Source of the DNA: Bacteroidota bacterium | GTDB taxonomy: Bacteria > Bacteroidota > Bacteroidia > CAILMK01 | NCBI GenBank assembly: GCA_013287095.1 | Contig: JABDEJ010000064.1 | Coordinates: 1 to 12,310, forward strand | Direction: 5' to 3' | DNA: 12,310 bases | Translations under genes and position numbers: made by a program | Shown here: piece after piece, positions 1 to 7,166 of the stretch | Numbering within the stretch: the stretch's first letter is position 1 | Layout of the letters: each line of letters begins with the position of its first letter | Notes under the pieces: model-generated | Database searches by the model: none | What the model was told of the DNA's origin: nothing | The model's input: only the letters and a program-made list of their open reading frames with translations

Positions 1-854
1 GGGGCCAGGGAGGTGAATTTCATGATGTATTAAGGATCTACAAAGAATACGGTGCCATGCCTTATGACGCTTATCCTGTTCTCAGTGAATTGTCTGGCAA
101 ACCAAAACTTAACGAGTTGGATGCCGTTCTCAAAGGAATGCTGGATGCGGTGATCAAAAACCCGAATGGCGAATTAAGTCCTTACTGGAAGGATGCCGTG
201 AGGGGTGTCTTAGACGCATATCTTGGTAAGGTACCTGAAAAATTTATTTACAAGGGAAAGGAATATACTGCCAAAACGTTTGCTACTATGCTTGGTATTG
301 ATCCTGATGATTATGTTGAAATTACATCTGTAACTGACGAGCCCGTTTATGGTCAGTTTGTGAACTATGTAACTGATAACTGGCATAGCGACCTGATATA
401 CAATGTTTCATTGAATGACTTGAAGGATGTGCTGAACAATTCCATTGATAAGGGTTATACCATTGCGTGGGGTGCGGATGTAAGTGAGCCGGGTTTTGCT
501 TATAAAAAAGGAGTAGCTGTATTGCCAGAAGTGGAATGGGATACCATTGCAAAAGATAAAAGAGATACATTTATCAACAATCCACTTAAACAAATGACGG
601 TGACTCCTCAATGGCGTCAACATGAGATTGATAATTACAATACACAGGACGATCATGGTATGCAAATAACCGGAACAGCAGAAGATCAGCTTGGGGATAA
701 ATTTTTTATCGTGAAGAACAGCTGGGGTACCAAACTCAGCAATTATAATGGTTATTTCTATGCCTCAGAATCTTATGTATTGGCTAAAACTACCGCGATC
801 ATGGTAAATAAGAAAGCCATTCCGAGGGAACTAGGAAGAAAACTCGGAATATAA
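1..854 (+). CDS. C1 family cysteine peptidase (PepC / bleomycin hydrolase type), 5' end outside window
   Basis: This is the C-terminal part of a papain-fold cysteine peptidase. The reading frame is open from the window edge (first full codon at position 3) and reads GQGGEFHDVLRIYKEYGA before the first ATG at 57, so that ATG is internal and the gene starts upstream. Numbered from that internal Met, the catalytic His is H200 in DDHGM and the catalytic Asn is N221 in VKNSWG. This His and Asn pair, with a hydrophobic strand between them, is the signature of the C1 family; the phrase KEYGAMPYDAY resembles the aminopeptidase C/bleomycin hydrolase branch (C1B). The catalytic Cys must lie upstream of the window and cannot be checked. 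Family members remove N-terminal residues from peptides. The cell location is unknown because the N-terminus is missing. The cytochrome lipoprotein gene follows after 16 bases and is probably co-transcribed. Confidence 0.85.
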   Translation, partial: GQGGEFHDVLRIYKEYGAMPYDAYPVLSELSGKPKLNELDAVLKGMLDAVIKNPNGELSPYWKDAVRGVLDAYLGKVPEKFIYKGKEYTAKTFATMLGIDPDDYVEITSVTDEPVYGQFVNYVTDNWHSDLIYNVSLNDLKDVLNNSIDKGYTIAWGADVSEPGFAYKKGVAVLPEVEWDTIAKDKRDTFINNPLKQMTVTPQWRQHEIDNYNTQDDHGMQITGTAEDQLGDKFFIVKNSWGTKLSNYNGYFYASESYVLAKTTAIMVNKKAIPRELGRKLGI

Positions 855-870
855 TTAACTTGAAAAAATT

Positions 871-1194
871 ATGAAAAAGACATTCATTATCTTATTGTTA
901 TCGGGTCTTACCGCCTGTGCAACATACAAATCAATTAACCCTACTCAAACTGATGTTGACCGGGGCAAGCAAAAATATCCAGACCTGACTCTTTCAGAAC
1001 TTAATCTAGGTAAGGCATTGTTTGAAACGAAATGCGGCAAATGCCACAGCCTGGAAAGGCCATTTAAGGTATCGGTGGCTGATGTTCAGAAAATCATGCC
1101 GAAAATGGCAAAAAAAGCGGGCCTCCCCAAAGAGAGTTCGGATCTGGTATTGAAATACATTATTACCATGAGATCGGCTCCGACCGCTAAATAA
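871..1194 (+). CDS. small monohaem c-type cytochrome lipoprotein
   Basis: A 107-residue protein. It has a short signal peptide with a lipobox (LTAC, lipidated Cys16), so it should be exported and anchored by lipid. A single haem-binding motif CGKCH lies at residues 55-59, preceded by the helix LNLGKALFETK that is typical of class I cytochromes. Possible axial Met ligands are M76, M79 and M100; M76 in IMPKM is plausible by position, but the sequence alone does not decide. After removal of the signal peptide about 90 residues remain, which is minimal for a cytochrome c domain. It lies 16 bases after the peptidase gene and its stop is only 5 bases from the convergent stop at 1200. The electron partner is unknown. 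Confidence 0.8.
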   Translation: MKKTFIILLLSGLTACATYKSINPTQTDVDRGKQKYPDLTLSELNLGKALFETKCGKCHSLERPFKVSVADVQKIMPKMAKKAGLPKESSDLVLKYIITMRSAPTAK

Positions 1195-1199
1195 TATTC

Positions 1200-1766
1200 C
1201 TAACTCAATCTCTTCCCAAGTATCGTTTTTACCTTGGAATACAGGCCCATAGGTGTCATTGTGCGCCATGGGAGCTGGTCCAGTTCCCCACCGAAGTTGA
1301 AATAATAGTCAATATTATGTGCCCGGAATTCTCTTAGAACGTGTTCCTGGAAATTAACAGCAGCTATCCAACCATCTTCCACATCCTGGAACCATTCATC
1401 GTAATAATCGTCCCCCTCGTAGTGGAAGTTCAATACGTTTTCTCCAATAAGGATGAATTTTTTAATTCCGTATGCAAGTAATACATCTATTACTTCGCGT
1501 TTTAAAAACATCACATCATTAGAGATGGCATCGTTCCATTCACCGATCAATTCAATGATTGAAAATTCTTTATCATAGTCCGAATACAATATCTTGACGT
1601 ATAGGGTAGGAGACCCTATTTCATCCCATTGGGGATGGATATAATAATCGTAAACTGAATTGGTGAAATAGAACTCGCTATAGGTACGCTTATAAAAAGG
1701 TGAATGTTTGTCCTGTTCTGCCGTGTAATAATCACGCCAATTGAAATATGGTTCTATTTCGTGCAT
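1200..1766 (-). CDS. conserved-looking protein of unknown function, linked to murQ
   Basis: I do not recognise this 188-residue protein. It has no signal peptide or membrane segment, so it is probably cytoplasmic. It is rich in Tyr, Trp, Asp and Glu. The middle part (about residues 66-115) alternates a hydrophobic strand (FSIIELIGEW), an amphipathic helix (FLKREVIDVLLAYG) and another strand (KKFILIGENVLNF), which suggests a small alpha/beta domain. An acidic, aromatic stretch follows at about 116-133, then a Phe-Asn-Phe-Gly-Gly segment near 156-160. It is the last gene of a three-gene minus-strand group, starting 17 bases after the murQ stop, so it is probably made together with the amino-sugar recycling enzymes. 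A role in that pathway is only a guess from position. Confidence 0.7.
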   Translation of the reverse strand: MHEIEPYFNWRDYYTAEQDKHSPFYKRTYSEFYFTNSVYDYYIHPQWDEIGSPTLYVKILYSDYDKEFSIIELIGEWNDAISNDVMFLKREVIDVLLAYGIKKFILIGENVLNFHYEGDDYYDEWFQDVEDGWIAAVNFQEHVLREFRAHNIDYYFNFGGELDQLPWRTMTPMGLYSKVKTILGKRLS

Positions 1767-1783
1767 CTTGTTTCTTATGGGTC

Positions 1784-2605
1784 TTAATGCTCCCTTTTTT
1801 CCATAAAATCAATAACTCCTCTCACGTTACCATATTTCAGCAATGCTTCGCGAGCTATATCATATTCTAAATTGTACAAATTCATAAGCATTCGGGTTCC
1901 ACGTTCTACAAGTTTTTTATTGGTAAGCATCATGTCCACCATTTTATTGTCTTTAATCCGGCCAAGTTTTATCATCACAGCTGTGGTTAACATATTCAAT
2001 ACCAGTTTCTGAGCCGTGCCGGCCTTCATCCGGGTGCTTCCGGTTACAAATTCAGGCCCTGTCACCACTTCCACCGGGTAGTCTGAAAATCCGGCAATGG
2101 GGCTTGCGGTATTACAGACAATGCAACCTGTTTTCACACCATGATCATGGCATGCTTTCAGGCCACCTGCAACGTAAGGCGTGGTTCCAGATGCGGAAAT
2201 TCCGACGACAAAATCTTTGGGGCTTATATTGTGTTTTGCAAGGTCGTTCCAGGCAGCTTCAAAATTATCTTCGGCTCCTTCCTGAGCCTTTCGAATCGCA
2301 CCATCACCTCCTGCTATCAAACCGATAACAATGTCATGACCAACTCCAAAAGTAGGCGGACATTCAGATGCGTCAACGATGCCTAACCTGCCGCTTGTGC
2401 CTGAGCCAATATAAAATAAGCGACCGCCATTTTGCAATTTCTCAAAAACGGCATCCACAAGAGCCTGAATCTGTGGGATGGCTTTTGAAACCGATATTGG
2501 AACGGATTGATCTTCTGTATTGATATTGGTCAATAAGCTGATCGTATCCATTTTCTCCAAATCATTGTATTTAGAGTCTGATTCTGTTATTCTATTGTCT
2601 TTCAA
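1784..2605 (-). CDS. murQ: N-acetylmuramic acid 6-phosphate etherase (MurQ)
   Basis: MurQ cleaves the D-lactyl ether of MurNAc-6-phosphate, giving GlcNAc-6-phosphate and D-lactate, a cytoplasmic step in reuse of peptidoglycan sugars. The 273-residue product has the SIS-domain phosphosugar-binding stretch FYIGSGTSGRLGIVDASE at residues 64-81, the SASGTTPYV loop at 137-145 and the TGSTRMKAGTAQKLVLN stretch at 188-204, all strongly conserved in MurQ. The two acidic residues matching the catalytic pair of E. coli MurQ (Glu83 and Glu114) are E81 in DASECPPT and E112 in EGAED. The C-terminal helical part (REALLKYGNVRGVIDFM) is also present. Its length is close to the usual 290-300. It starts 3 bases after the kinase stop, which indicates one transcript and probably coupled translation. 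No PTS transporter such as MurP is in the window, so MurNAc-6-P is probably made by the neighbouring kinase. Confidence 0.95.
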   Translation of the reverse strand: MKDNRITESDSKYNDLEKMDTISLLTNINTEDQSVPISVSKAIPQIQALVDAVFEKLQNGGRLFYIGSGTSGRLGIVDASECPPTFGVGHDIVIGLIAGGDGAIRKAQEGAEDNFEAAWNDLAKHNISPKDFVVGISASGTTPYVAGGLKACHDHGVKTGCIVCNTASPIAGFSDYPVEVVTGPEFVTGSTRMKAGTAQKLVLNMLTTAVMIKLGRIKDNKMVDMMLTNKKLVERGTRMLMNLYNLEYDIAREALLKYGNVRGVIDFMEKREH

Positions 2606-2608
2606 ATA

Positions 2609-3457
2609 TTATTCTCCTTTTTGCAAATGGTAATTAACCAATTCTTCAATAGGCGATTTTATGACTTTTTTCAGACTAAAGCCGTATTCCTTTGAAACTA
2701 TTTCAAATTGATCCCTGAAATAATATCCTATGGAGCCGACTACACCAAGTGGATATTCCTGATACTCTTTGTAATGGGTGATGTGCGCGTCAAAGAAATC
2801 CTTGAAAGTTGTCAGAACCAGGTCACGGCAAAAGTCGTCCTCTATATTTTCTGAAATAAAAATTGAGAAGGAAGCAAGCCAGCGATTGGGATTCTCCATT
2901 TTGTAAACATGGTTCAAAAAAGCCGAATCTTCCGGGTGATATTTGCTAACCAGTTTTTTATTAAGGGTTTCTGGCAATAATCCGTAAAGGCAGGCACGTA
3001 TTAGTTTCTTGCCCATATAAGCCCCACTTCCTTCATCGCCAAGTATATAACCCAGGCTTGGTACATTTTTTACTATTTTCCCGCCATCGAATACACACGA
3101 ATTTGACCCTGTACCGAGAATAGTGACGATTCCTTTTTCATTATGCCACAAGGCCCTTGCAGCAGCCATAAGATCATGTTCAATCTGGATGTCAGCATTC
3201 ACAAAAAATTCTTTAAAGCAATGATGCATAATTGCCACATTTTCTTTGGTTGAGCATCCCGCACCATAAAAATATACAGATCTGATCTCAAAATCTTTCA
3301 GGATTGGATAGACCTCATTTTTTAAAGTATCTGAAATTTGTTCTTTAGACTGGACATAAGGATTAAAGCCCTGAGACTGAAATTCAAGCCTTTTTTGGTG
3401 ATCTCCCAGCAAAACCCAGGATGTTTTTGTAGATCCGCTATCAGCAATTAGAATCAT
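2609..3457 (-). CDS. BadF/BadG/BcrA/BcrD-family sugar kinase (MurNAc or GlcNAc kinase)
   Basis: A 282-residue cytoplasmic kinase of the ASKHA fold. The phosphate-1 loop is DSGSTKTSW at residues 6-14, a second phosphate loop is LGTGSNS at 114-120, and LGDEGSGAYMGKKL at 139-152 matches the conserved glycine-rich element of eukaryotic-type GlcNAc kinases. D95 in IEHDLMAAARAL is the likely catalytic base. It is the first gene of the group and directly precedes murQ. Known Bacteroidota neighbours of murQ, for example MurK of Tannerella forsythia, phosphorylate MurNAc, so MurNAc 6-kinase activity is a good inference, with GlcNAc as an alternative or additional substrate. The divergent gene at 3556 shares the 98-base upstream region. 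I see no good TAnnTTTG promoter on this strand, so the promoter is undefined. Confidence 0.85.
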   Translation of the reverse strand: MILIADSGSTKTSWVLLGDHQKRLEFQSQGFNPYVQSKEQISDTLKNEVYPILKDFEIRSVYFYGAGCSTKENVAIMHHCFKEFFVNADIQIEHDLMAAARALWHNEKGIVTILGTGSNSCVFDGGKIVKNVPSLGYILGDEGSGAYMGKKLIRACLYGLLPETLNKKLVSKYHPEDSAFLNHVYKMENPNRWLASFSIFISENIEDDFCRDLVLTTFKDFFDAHITHYKEYQEYPLGVVGSIGYYFRDQFEIVSKEYGFSLKKVIKSPIEELVNYHLQKGE

Positions 3458-3507
3458 ATTTCATTTTTTTACGTTATTTGCCCTTGTAAAGGAGATGGGT
3501 CGCCATG

Positions 3508-3536
3508 TTTGTAATCGCGAATTTCCGTTAACTTTG
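3508..3536 (+). promoter_or_regulatory. Bacteroidota-type promoter for the secreted protein gene at 3556
   Basis: TTTG at 3508-3511 and TAACTTTG at 3529-3536 are separated by 17 bases, matching the Bacteroidota -33/-7 promoter (TTTG, then TAnnTTTG). Transcription would begin close to 3542, leaving a leader of about 15 bases before the ATG at 3556. It lies in the divergent gap between the kinase and this gene. Confidence 0.7.
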
Positions 3537-3555
3537 CTAAAATTAAAGATAAAAG

Positions 3556-4593
3556 ATGCGAAGAATAATTATCTGTTTACTTGTGTTATTCATTGGCTAC
3601 AGTGCCTCTGCCCAGTTCTTAAAAAAGAAGAAGACTACTGCTAGTACTCCAAAAGCGGACAGTGTAGTTGTAAAAAAAGACAGTGTGGTTGCAAAGAAAG
3701 ATAGTGTGGTTGCACCTGTAGATGAGGCCCCGGTTAAATTTGATTATAAGTCAGCCAATCAAAAGGCGGCAGAAAAAAATGCTACAAATACGAATGATGC
3801 AAGCTATTCTGGAAATTCATCAGGCTCAGGTGAAAATTCAAATTCTACTGAAAAATCGGGGACGAATTCGACTACTAGAACTGCTGCAACCAAACCTAAG
3901 CCTGCTGCAAAACCTAAGCCGATGACGGCTGCAGAAAAGAAACAAGCTGCCGAAGAGGCCGCTGCCATTGAAGCTGCAACCCCAAAAGGAATAGAAGCGC
4001 TATATTATCAGTTCCCGCTTGAATACCTGCCTGTTGTAAAGGATTTTATGGCTTTTAAACAATCAGAAAGCCCCGAGGATGAGTTACATCGCGTTAAAGT
4101 AAAGGATGATAATATCTTAAGGAAACAGATCATCAGGTTTAAGGACATTGAGCATGGGTATATGATGCTTCAAAAACCAGATGAATCTAAATATACCAAA
4201 ATGCAGGTATATAAGAAGAAGAATGGAAACCTGATCATGGCAGTTGAACAATCCGATTGCCCAAATAATGTTTGTTCCGGAACCTTAAAATTTTATACCA
4301 AAACGGCCGGCGGATGGAAAGAAGCTACCGATGAATTTTATCCCAAAATTGATCAAAAATTTGTTATCAGCAGGTTGAAATCAGCTTATAAAAAGGAATA
4401 CAAAGACCTGGAACTATATAACTCACATGATTATGAAAACAATGATGCCAATCTTAACAAGGCGATTACTTATCAGATCGCTCCGGAAGATGGTAGTATT
4501 GTGATTGCGGAACAAAACCTTCCCTGCAAATTGTATACGATGACCTGGGATACCAAAAAGGAAAAGTTTGAATTGAAGAAAATAGAAAACTAG
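3556..4593 (+). CDS. secreted protein of unknown function with low-complexity linker
   Basis: A 345-residue protein with a clear signal peptide: basic start MRR, hydrophobic core IIICLLVLFIGY, and cleavage probably after SASA before Gln20. Residues 23-60 are Lys-rich and carry a DSVV(V/A)KK repeat. Residues 65-140 are low complexity: a Ser/Asn/Gly/Thr stretch (80-108), KPKPAAKPKP (113-122) and an Ala/Glu/Lys helix-like part (123-140). The folded domain appears to be 143-345, with PLEYLPVVKDFMAFKQ, a beta-rich middle, and three cysteines (C235, C240, C324), of which the first pair (DCPNNVC) could form a disulfide. I do not recognise the domain. It likely acts in the periplasm or at the cell surface, with the linker as a spacer. 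It has its own promoter at 3508-3536. Confidence 0.8.
   Translation: MRRIIICLLVLFIGYSASAQFLKKKKTTASTPKADSVVVKKDSVVAKKDSVVAPVDEAPVKFDYKSANQKAAEKNATNTNDASYSGNSSGSGENSNSTEKSGTNSTTRTAATKPKPAAKPKPMTAAEKKQAAEEAAAIEAATPKGIEALYYQFPLEYLPVVKDFMAFKQSESPEDELHRVKVKDDNILRKQIIRFKDIEHGYMMLQKPDESKYTKMQVYKKKNGNLIMAVEQSDCPNNVCSGTLKFYTKTAGGWKEATDEFYPKIDQKFVISRLKSAYKKEYKDLELYNSHDYENNDANLNKAITYQIAPEDGSIVIAEQNLPCKLYTMTWDTKKEKFELKKIEN
3658..3714 (+). repeat. in-frame 21-base tandem repeat (2.7 copies)
   Basis: A 21-base unit, starting GACAGTGTAGTTGTAAAA, is repeated at 3658-3678, 3679-3699 and partly at 3700-3714 with a few changes. It encodes DSVVVKK, DSVVAKK and DSVVA near the N-terminus of the secreted protein. 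The unit is a multiple of three, so copy-number change would lengthen or shorten the linker without breaking the frame. Confidence 0.85.
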
Positions 4594-4601
4594 AATTTAA
4601 T

Positions 4602-4641
4602 TCAATAACCCTATTATTCAATAACTCAATAACTCTATAAC
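4602..4641. repeat. iterated TCAATAAC octamer in intergenic region
   Basis: TCAATAAC occurs at 4602-4609, 4618-4625 and 4626-4633, followed at once by the one-base variant TCTATAAC at 4634-4641. The last three units are exactly head to tail. The array fills most of the 54-base gap between the secreted protein gene and the enoyl-CoA hydratase gene and ends 6 bases before the ATG at 4648, so it would lie in the mRNA leader or spacer. Confidence 0.85.
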
Positions 4642-4647
4642 TTCTTC

Positions 4648-5427
4648 ATGCCCGATTGCCTCGTATTTGAAATAAAAGATAAGGTTTGTTATATAACCCT
4701 AAACAGGCCTGACGTATTCAATGCATTTAACGATGAACTTAGTTATGCGCTCCAGGATGCTCTAAAAGAGGCAACTAAAAATGACGAAGTTCGTGTAGTA
4801 GTGCTTACCGGAGCCGGAAAGGCATTTTGTTCGGGGCAGGACTTGAAGGACATTGCGCAAAAAGAAAACAGGTCCTTAAGAGATTCCATTGATAAAAGAT
4901 ACAACCCGATCATCCGCGCCATGCGAACCATGCCCAAGCCGATCATTTGCAGGCTTAATGGAGTAGCCGCAGGAGCGGGATGCTCATTGGCATTGGCATC
5001 AGACATGGTCATTGCATCTGAAAATGCCTCGCTTATAGAAATTTTCATAAATGTAGGTCTCGTACTTGATTCAGGGTCATCGTATTTTCTGCCACGTGTG
5101 GTTGGTAGCCAGAAGGCTTTTGAACTGGCGACCATGGGTTCTAAAGTAACAGCATCACAGGCTTTTGAGTGGGGTATGATCAGCAAAGTGGTCCCAATAG
5201 AAGAATTGGATAATGCTGTTGAATCAGTGGTGGGTTTCTACCGAAATGCGCCAACCAAAGCAGTAGGGCTCATGAAGAAAATGCTGAACAAATCATTTAA
5301 TTCTGACCTTGATACCATGTTGGAATACGAGGCGTTTTGCCAGGAAATAGCGGGCAACAGCGACGATTACAGGGAAGGCGTAAATGCTTTCAATGAAAAA
5401 AGAAAACCTGAGTTTAAAGGAAATTAA
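4648..5427 (+). CDS. enoyl-CoA hydratase/isomerase family protein, PaaG-like
   Basis: A 259-residue crotonase-fold enzyme acting on acyl-CoA thioesters in the cytoplasm. The oxyanion-hole elements are AFCSGQDLKDI (residues 59-69) and NGVAAGAGCSLALASD (104-119). The family is defined by the acid/base residues: here the usual hydratase Glu pair is not evident, and D141 in GLVLDSGSSYFLPR sits where PaaG (the 1,2-epoxyphenylacetyl-CoA isomerase of the phenylacetate pathway) has its catalytic Asp (LIPDCGGTWLLPR). The C-terminal helices (KAVGLMKKMLNKSF) fit the family, and the length matches PaaG (about 262). No other phenylacetate genes are present, so the substrate is unproven; a fatty-acid or amino-acid acyl-CoA isomerase is possible. 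TrmH follows after 57 bases on the same strand. Confidence 0.85.
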   Translation: MPDCLVFEIKDKVCYITLNRPDVFNAFNDELSYALQDALKEATKNDEVRVVVLTGAGKAFCSGQDLKDIAQKENRSLRDSIDKRYNPIIRAMRTMPKPIICRLNGVAAGAGCSLALASDMVIASENASLIEIFINVGLVLDSGSSYFLPRVVGSQKAFELATMGSKVTASQAFEWGMISKVVPIEELDNAVESVVGFYRNAPTKAVGLMKKMLNKSFNSDLDTMLEYEAFCQEIAGNSDDYREGVNAFNEKRKPEFKGN

Positions 5428-5484
5428 GGAATAGGTTCAAACTGTTTGCGTGTTTCAAATTCATTCATTTAGAATATCTATTTA

Positions 5485-6087
5485 ATGACCCCCGAAAGAG
5501 AAAAAAAGTTCAAAGAGGTCATATCCAGGCGGCAGCCTGACCTTACCCTTATACTGGAAAACATTCACGACCCACATAATATTTCCGCTATTCTACGAAC
5601 CTGTGATGCGGTTGGAATTATGGAAGTGTATGTAATAAATACAACAGATCCGCTAAGAAAGAAATTGGGCAAAAAGTCCTCAGCCTCTGCCCGTAAATGG
5701 GTAAAAGTCAATTATTTTAATAGTGTATACGAATGTGTGGATATTTTGAAAATGAAAGGTATTGTTATTTATGCCACACATCTGTCAACAGATTCCGTGA
5801 GTCTATATGATTTAGACTTTTCCAGGCCAGTTTGTCTCGCATTCGGTAATGAGCATGCAGGGGTTTCGGAAGAATTGCTTGGATACGCCGACGGCAACTT
5901 TATTATTCCGATGATGGGAATGATCCCAAGCCTAAATGTTTCAGTAGCATGTGCCGTATCCCTATATGAAGTTTACAGGCAAAGAGCTAAAACGGGCATG
6001 TATGAACACCCAGCACGTCAGGATAAAAATGCAAATGAACTATTTGCTGAATGGAGTGGGGGAATAAGTGCTGAAGAAGCGAGTTAA
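5485..6087 (+). CDS. trmH: tRNA (guanosine(18)-2'-O)-methyltransferase TrmH (SpoU family)
   Basis: TrmH methylates the ribose of G18 in the tRNA D-loop using S-adenosylmethionine. The 200-residue protein begins with the RRQPDLTLILENIHDPHN segment (15-32) that resembles the start of E. coli TrmH. The SPOUT motifs follow in order: motif 1 NISAILRTCDAVG (32-44, with catalytic Arg38), motif 2 LAFGNEHAGVS (118-128), and motif 3 IPMMGMIPSLNVSVACAVSL (141-160), which forms the trefoil-knot cofactor site. The tail YRQRAKTGMY (164-173) also matches TrmH. This makes TrmH more likely than TrmL or an rRNA methyltransferase. There is no terminator in the 8 bases before the convergent WG-repeat gene. Confidence 0.88.
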   Translation: MTPEREKKFKEVISRRQPDLTLILENIHDPHNISAILRTCDAVGIMEVYVINTTDPLRKKLGKKSSASARKWVKVNYFNSVYECVDILKMKGIVIYATHLSTDSVSLYDLDFSRPVCLAFGNEHAGVSEELLGYADGNFIIPMMGMIPSLNVSVACAVSLYEVYRQRAKTGMYEHPARQDKNANELFAEWSGGISAEEAS

Positions 6088-6095
6088 AATCCAGA

Positions 6096-7166
6096 TCAAT
6101 GATATTCTGCTGATTCGAATTCAAAAGCATCATCATATTCGGGTTTGACGGTCCAGTTCCCTTTTCGGTCTATGTAACCATATTTGCCGTTTTGTTTTAC
6201 AGCAGCGTAATTATTGAAAAAGAATTGCGCATCATCGAATTGTGGCTGGATCACAAAATGTCCTTTCTTATCAATATAGCCATACTTGCCGTTTTCCCCT
6301 TGAATAGGAGCAAGTCCATCTTTAAACCTGGTCAGCGTTTTAGATGTAAAATCGGGCTTTATGACCACTTTTCCTGCGTAGTTCATAAATCCTACCTTTC
6401 CGTTGGTTCTGAAGCAAATCATGCCGTCCTGGGCAAGTACATCAACTTCATCATAGTCAACGGTAAATACCCTTTCTCCTTTTGAATTAATATAGCTTGT
6501 GCTTGTACCCACATTTGCATAGGCCAGGCCATCCTGGAAATGATATACATCATCAAATTGTGGTGAAACCAAAGTATTGTTTTTTTCATCAATAAACCCC
6601 CACTTAGTCCCGATTCTCACTGCCGCTTTACCTTCATAGAAAGATCCTGCATCATCATATTGTGGTTTTATGGCAAAACTGTCAAGACTGTCTTTAAATC
6701 CAAATTGAATGCCCGTATTTGTTTTTGACCTTATTTTAACCAATCCGTCATGATAATCATCTGAACTTGCTTCCCAGGTTTGTATTACAGTGACCATATA
6801 GCCAGACCTGTTTACATAGCCATGGTACTTAAAAGAATCCTTTGGGTCAAAATAAGAAACCAATGCCCTGCCATCGCTAAATGGATTTGCTGAGATAAAA
6901 ATAGGTTTGAGTTTTAATGTCCCTTTTTTATCGATATAACCCCAGTTTTGGCCATATTTAACACTCGCAAGGCCTTCGCAGAAATTTCCTTCACGTTCCA
7001 GGTTAAACGGTATCCGCACTTTGCCTGTAGTGTCGATATATCCCCAATTTGTACCTTGTTTTACAGCAGCAAATACTTCCCCGTTTTGAGACAACGCTTT
7101 ATGCGGAAATAAAATGCAGGTTCCGAATACTAATAAAGAAAAGAGAAATGAATTTGTTTTTATCAT
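6096..7166 (-). CDS. secreted WG-repeat protein
   Basis: A 356-residue protein with a signal peptide (hydrophobic core FLFSLLVFGTCILF, cleavage probably after ALS before Gln27). The mature part is almost entirely WG repeats, a beta-rich module of roughly 35-45 residues built on a (W/Y/F)-G-(Y/F)-(I/V)-(D/N)-x-x-G core. I count about nine: cores near residues 41, 75, 115, 155, 189, 223, 258, 295 and 329. The clearest are NWGYID (twice), KWGFID and KYGYID (twice); those near 155 and 223 are degenerate. Most units follow with K-P-(Q/E)-(F/Y)-D-D and an F-x-(D/E)-G-L/A-A turn. WG repeats have no agreed function and are thought to be binding or structural modules. It stands 87 bases after the stop of the membrane-cytochrome gene on the same strand. 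Confidence 0.9.
   Translation of the reverse strand: MIKTNSFLFSLLVFGTCILFPHKALSQNGEVFAAVKQGTNWGYIDTTGKVRIPFNLEREGNFCEGLASVKYGQNWGYIDKKGTLKLKPIFISANPFSDGRALVSYFDPKDSFKYHGYVNRSGYMVTVIQTWEASSDDYHDGLVKIRSKTNTGIQFGFKDSLDSFAIKPQYDDAGSFYEGKAAVRIGTKWGFIDEKNNTLVSPQFDDVYHFQDGLAYANVGTSTSYINSKGERVFTVDYDEVDVLAQDGMICFRTNGKVGFMNYAGKVVIKPDFTSKTLTRFKDGLAPIQGENGKYGYIDKKGHFVIQPQFDDAQFFFNNYAAVKQNGKYGYIDRKGNWTVKPEYDDAFEFESAEYH

Noticed and set aside
57..854. A complete peptidase gene starting at the ATG at 57
   Set aside because: The frame is open upstream to the window edge and encodes family-like sequence, and the catalytic Cys region is missing, so the ATG is internal.
3458..3507. Minus-strand promoter of the kinase
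   Set aside because: No TAnnTTTG match occurs on that strand in the gap, so I do not call one.
4602..4641. CRISPR array
   Set aside because: The repeats are only 8 bases and mostly directly adjacent, with no unique spacers of regular length and no cas genes.
4743..5186. A 147-residue minus-strand open frame within the enoyl-CoA hydratase gene
   Set aside because: It is the complement of a clear crotonase gene and its protein looks like nothing known.
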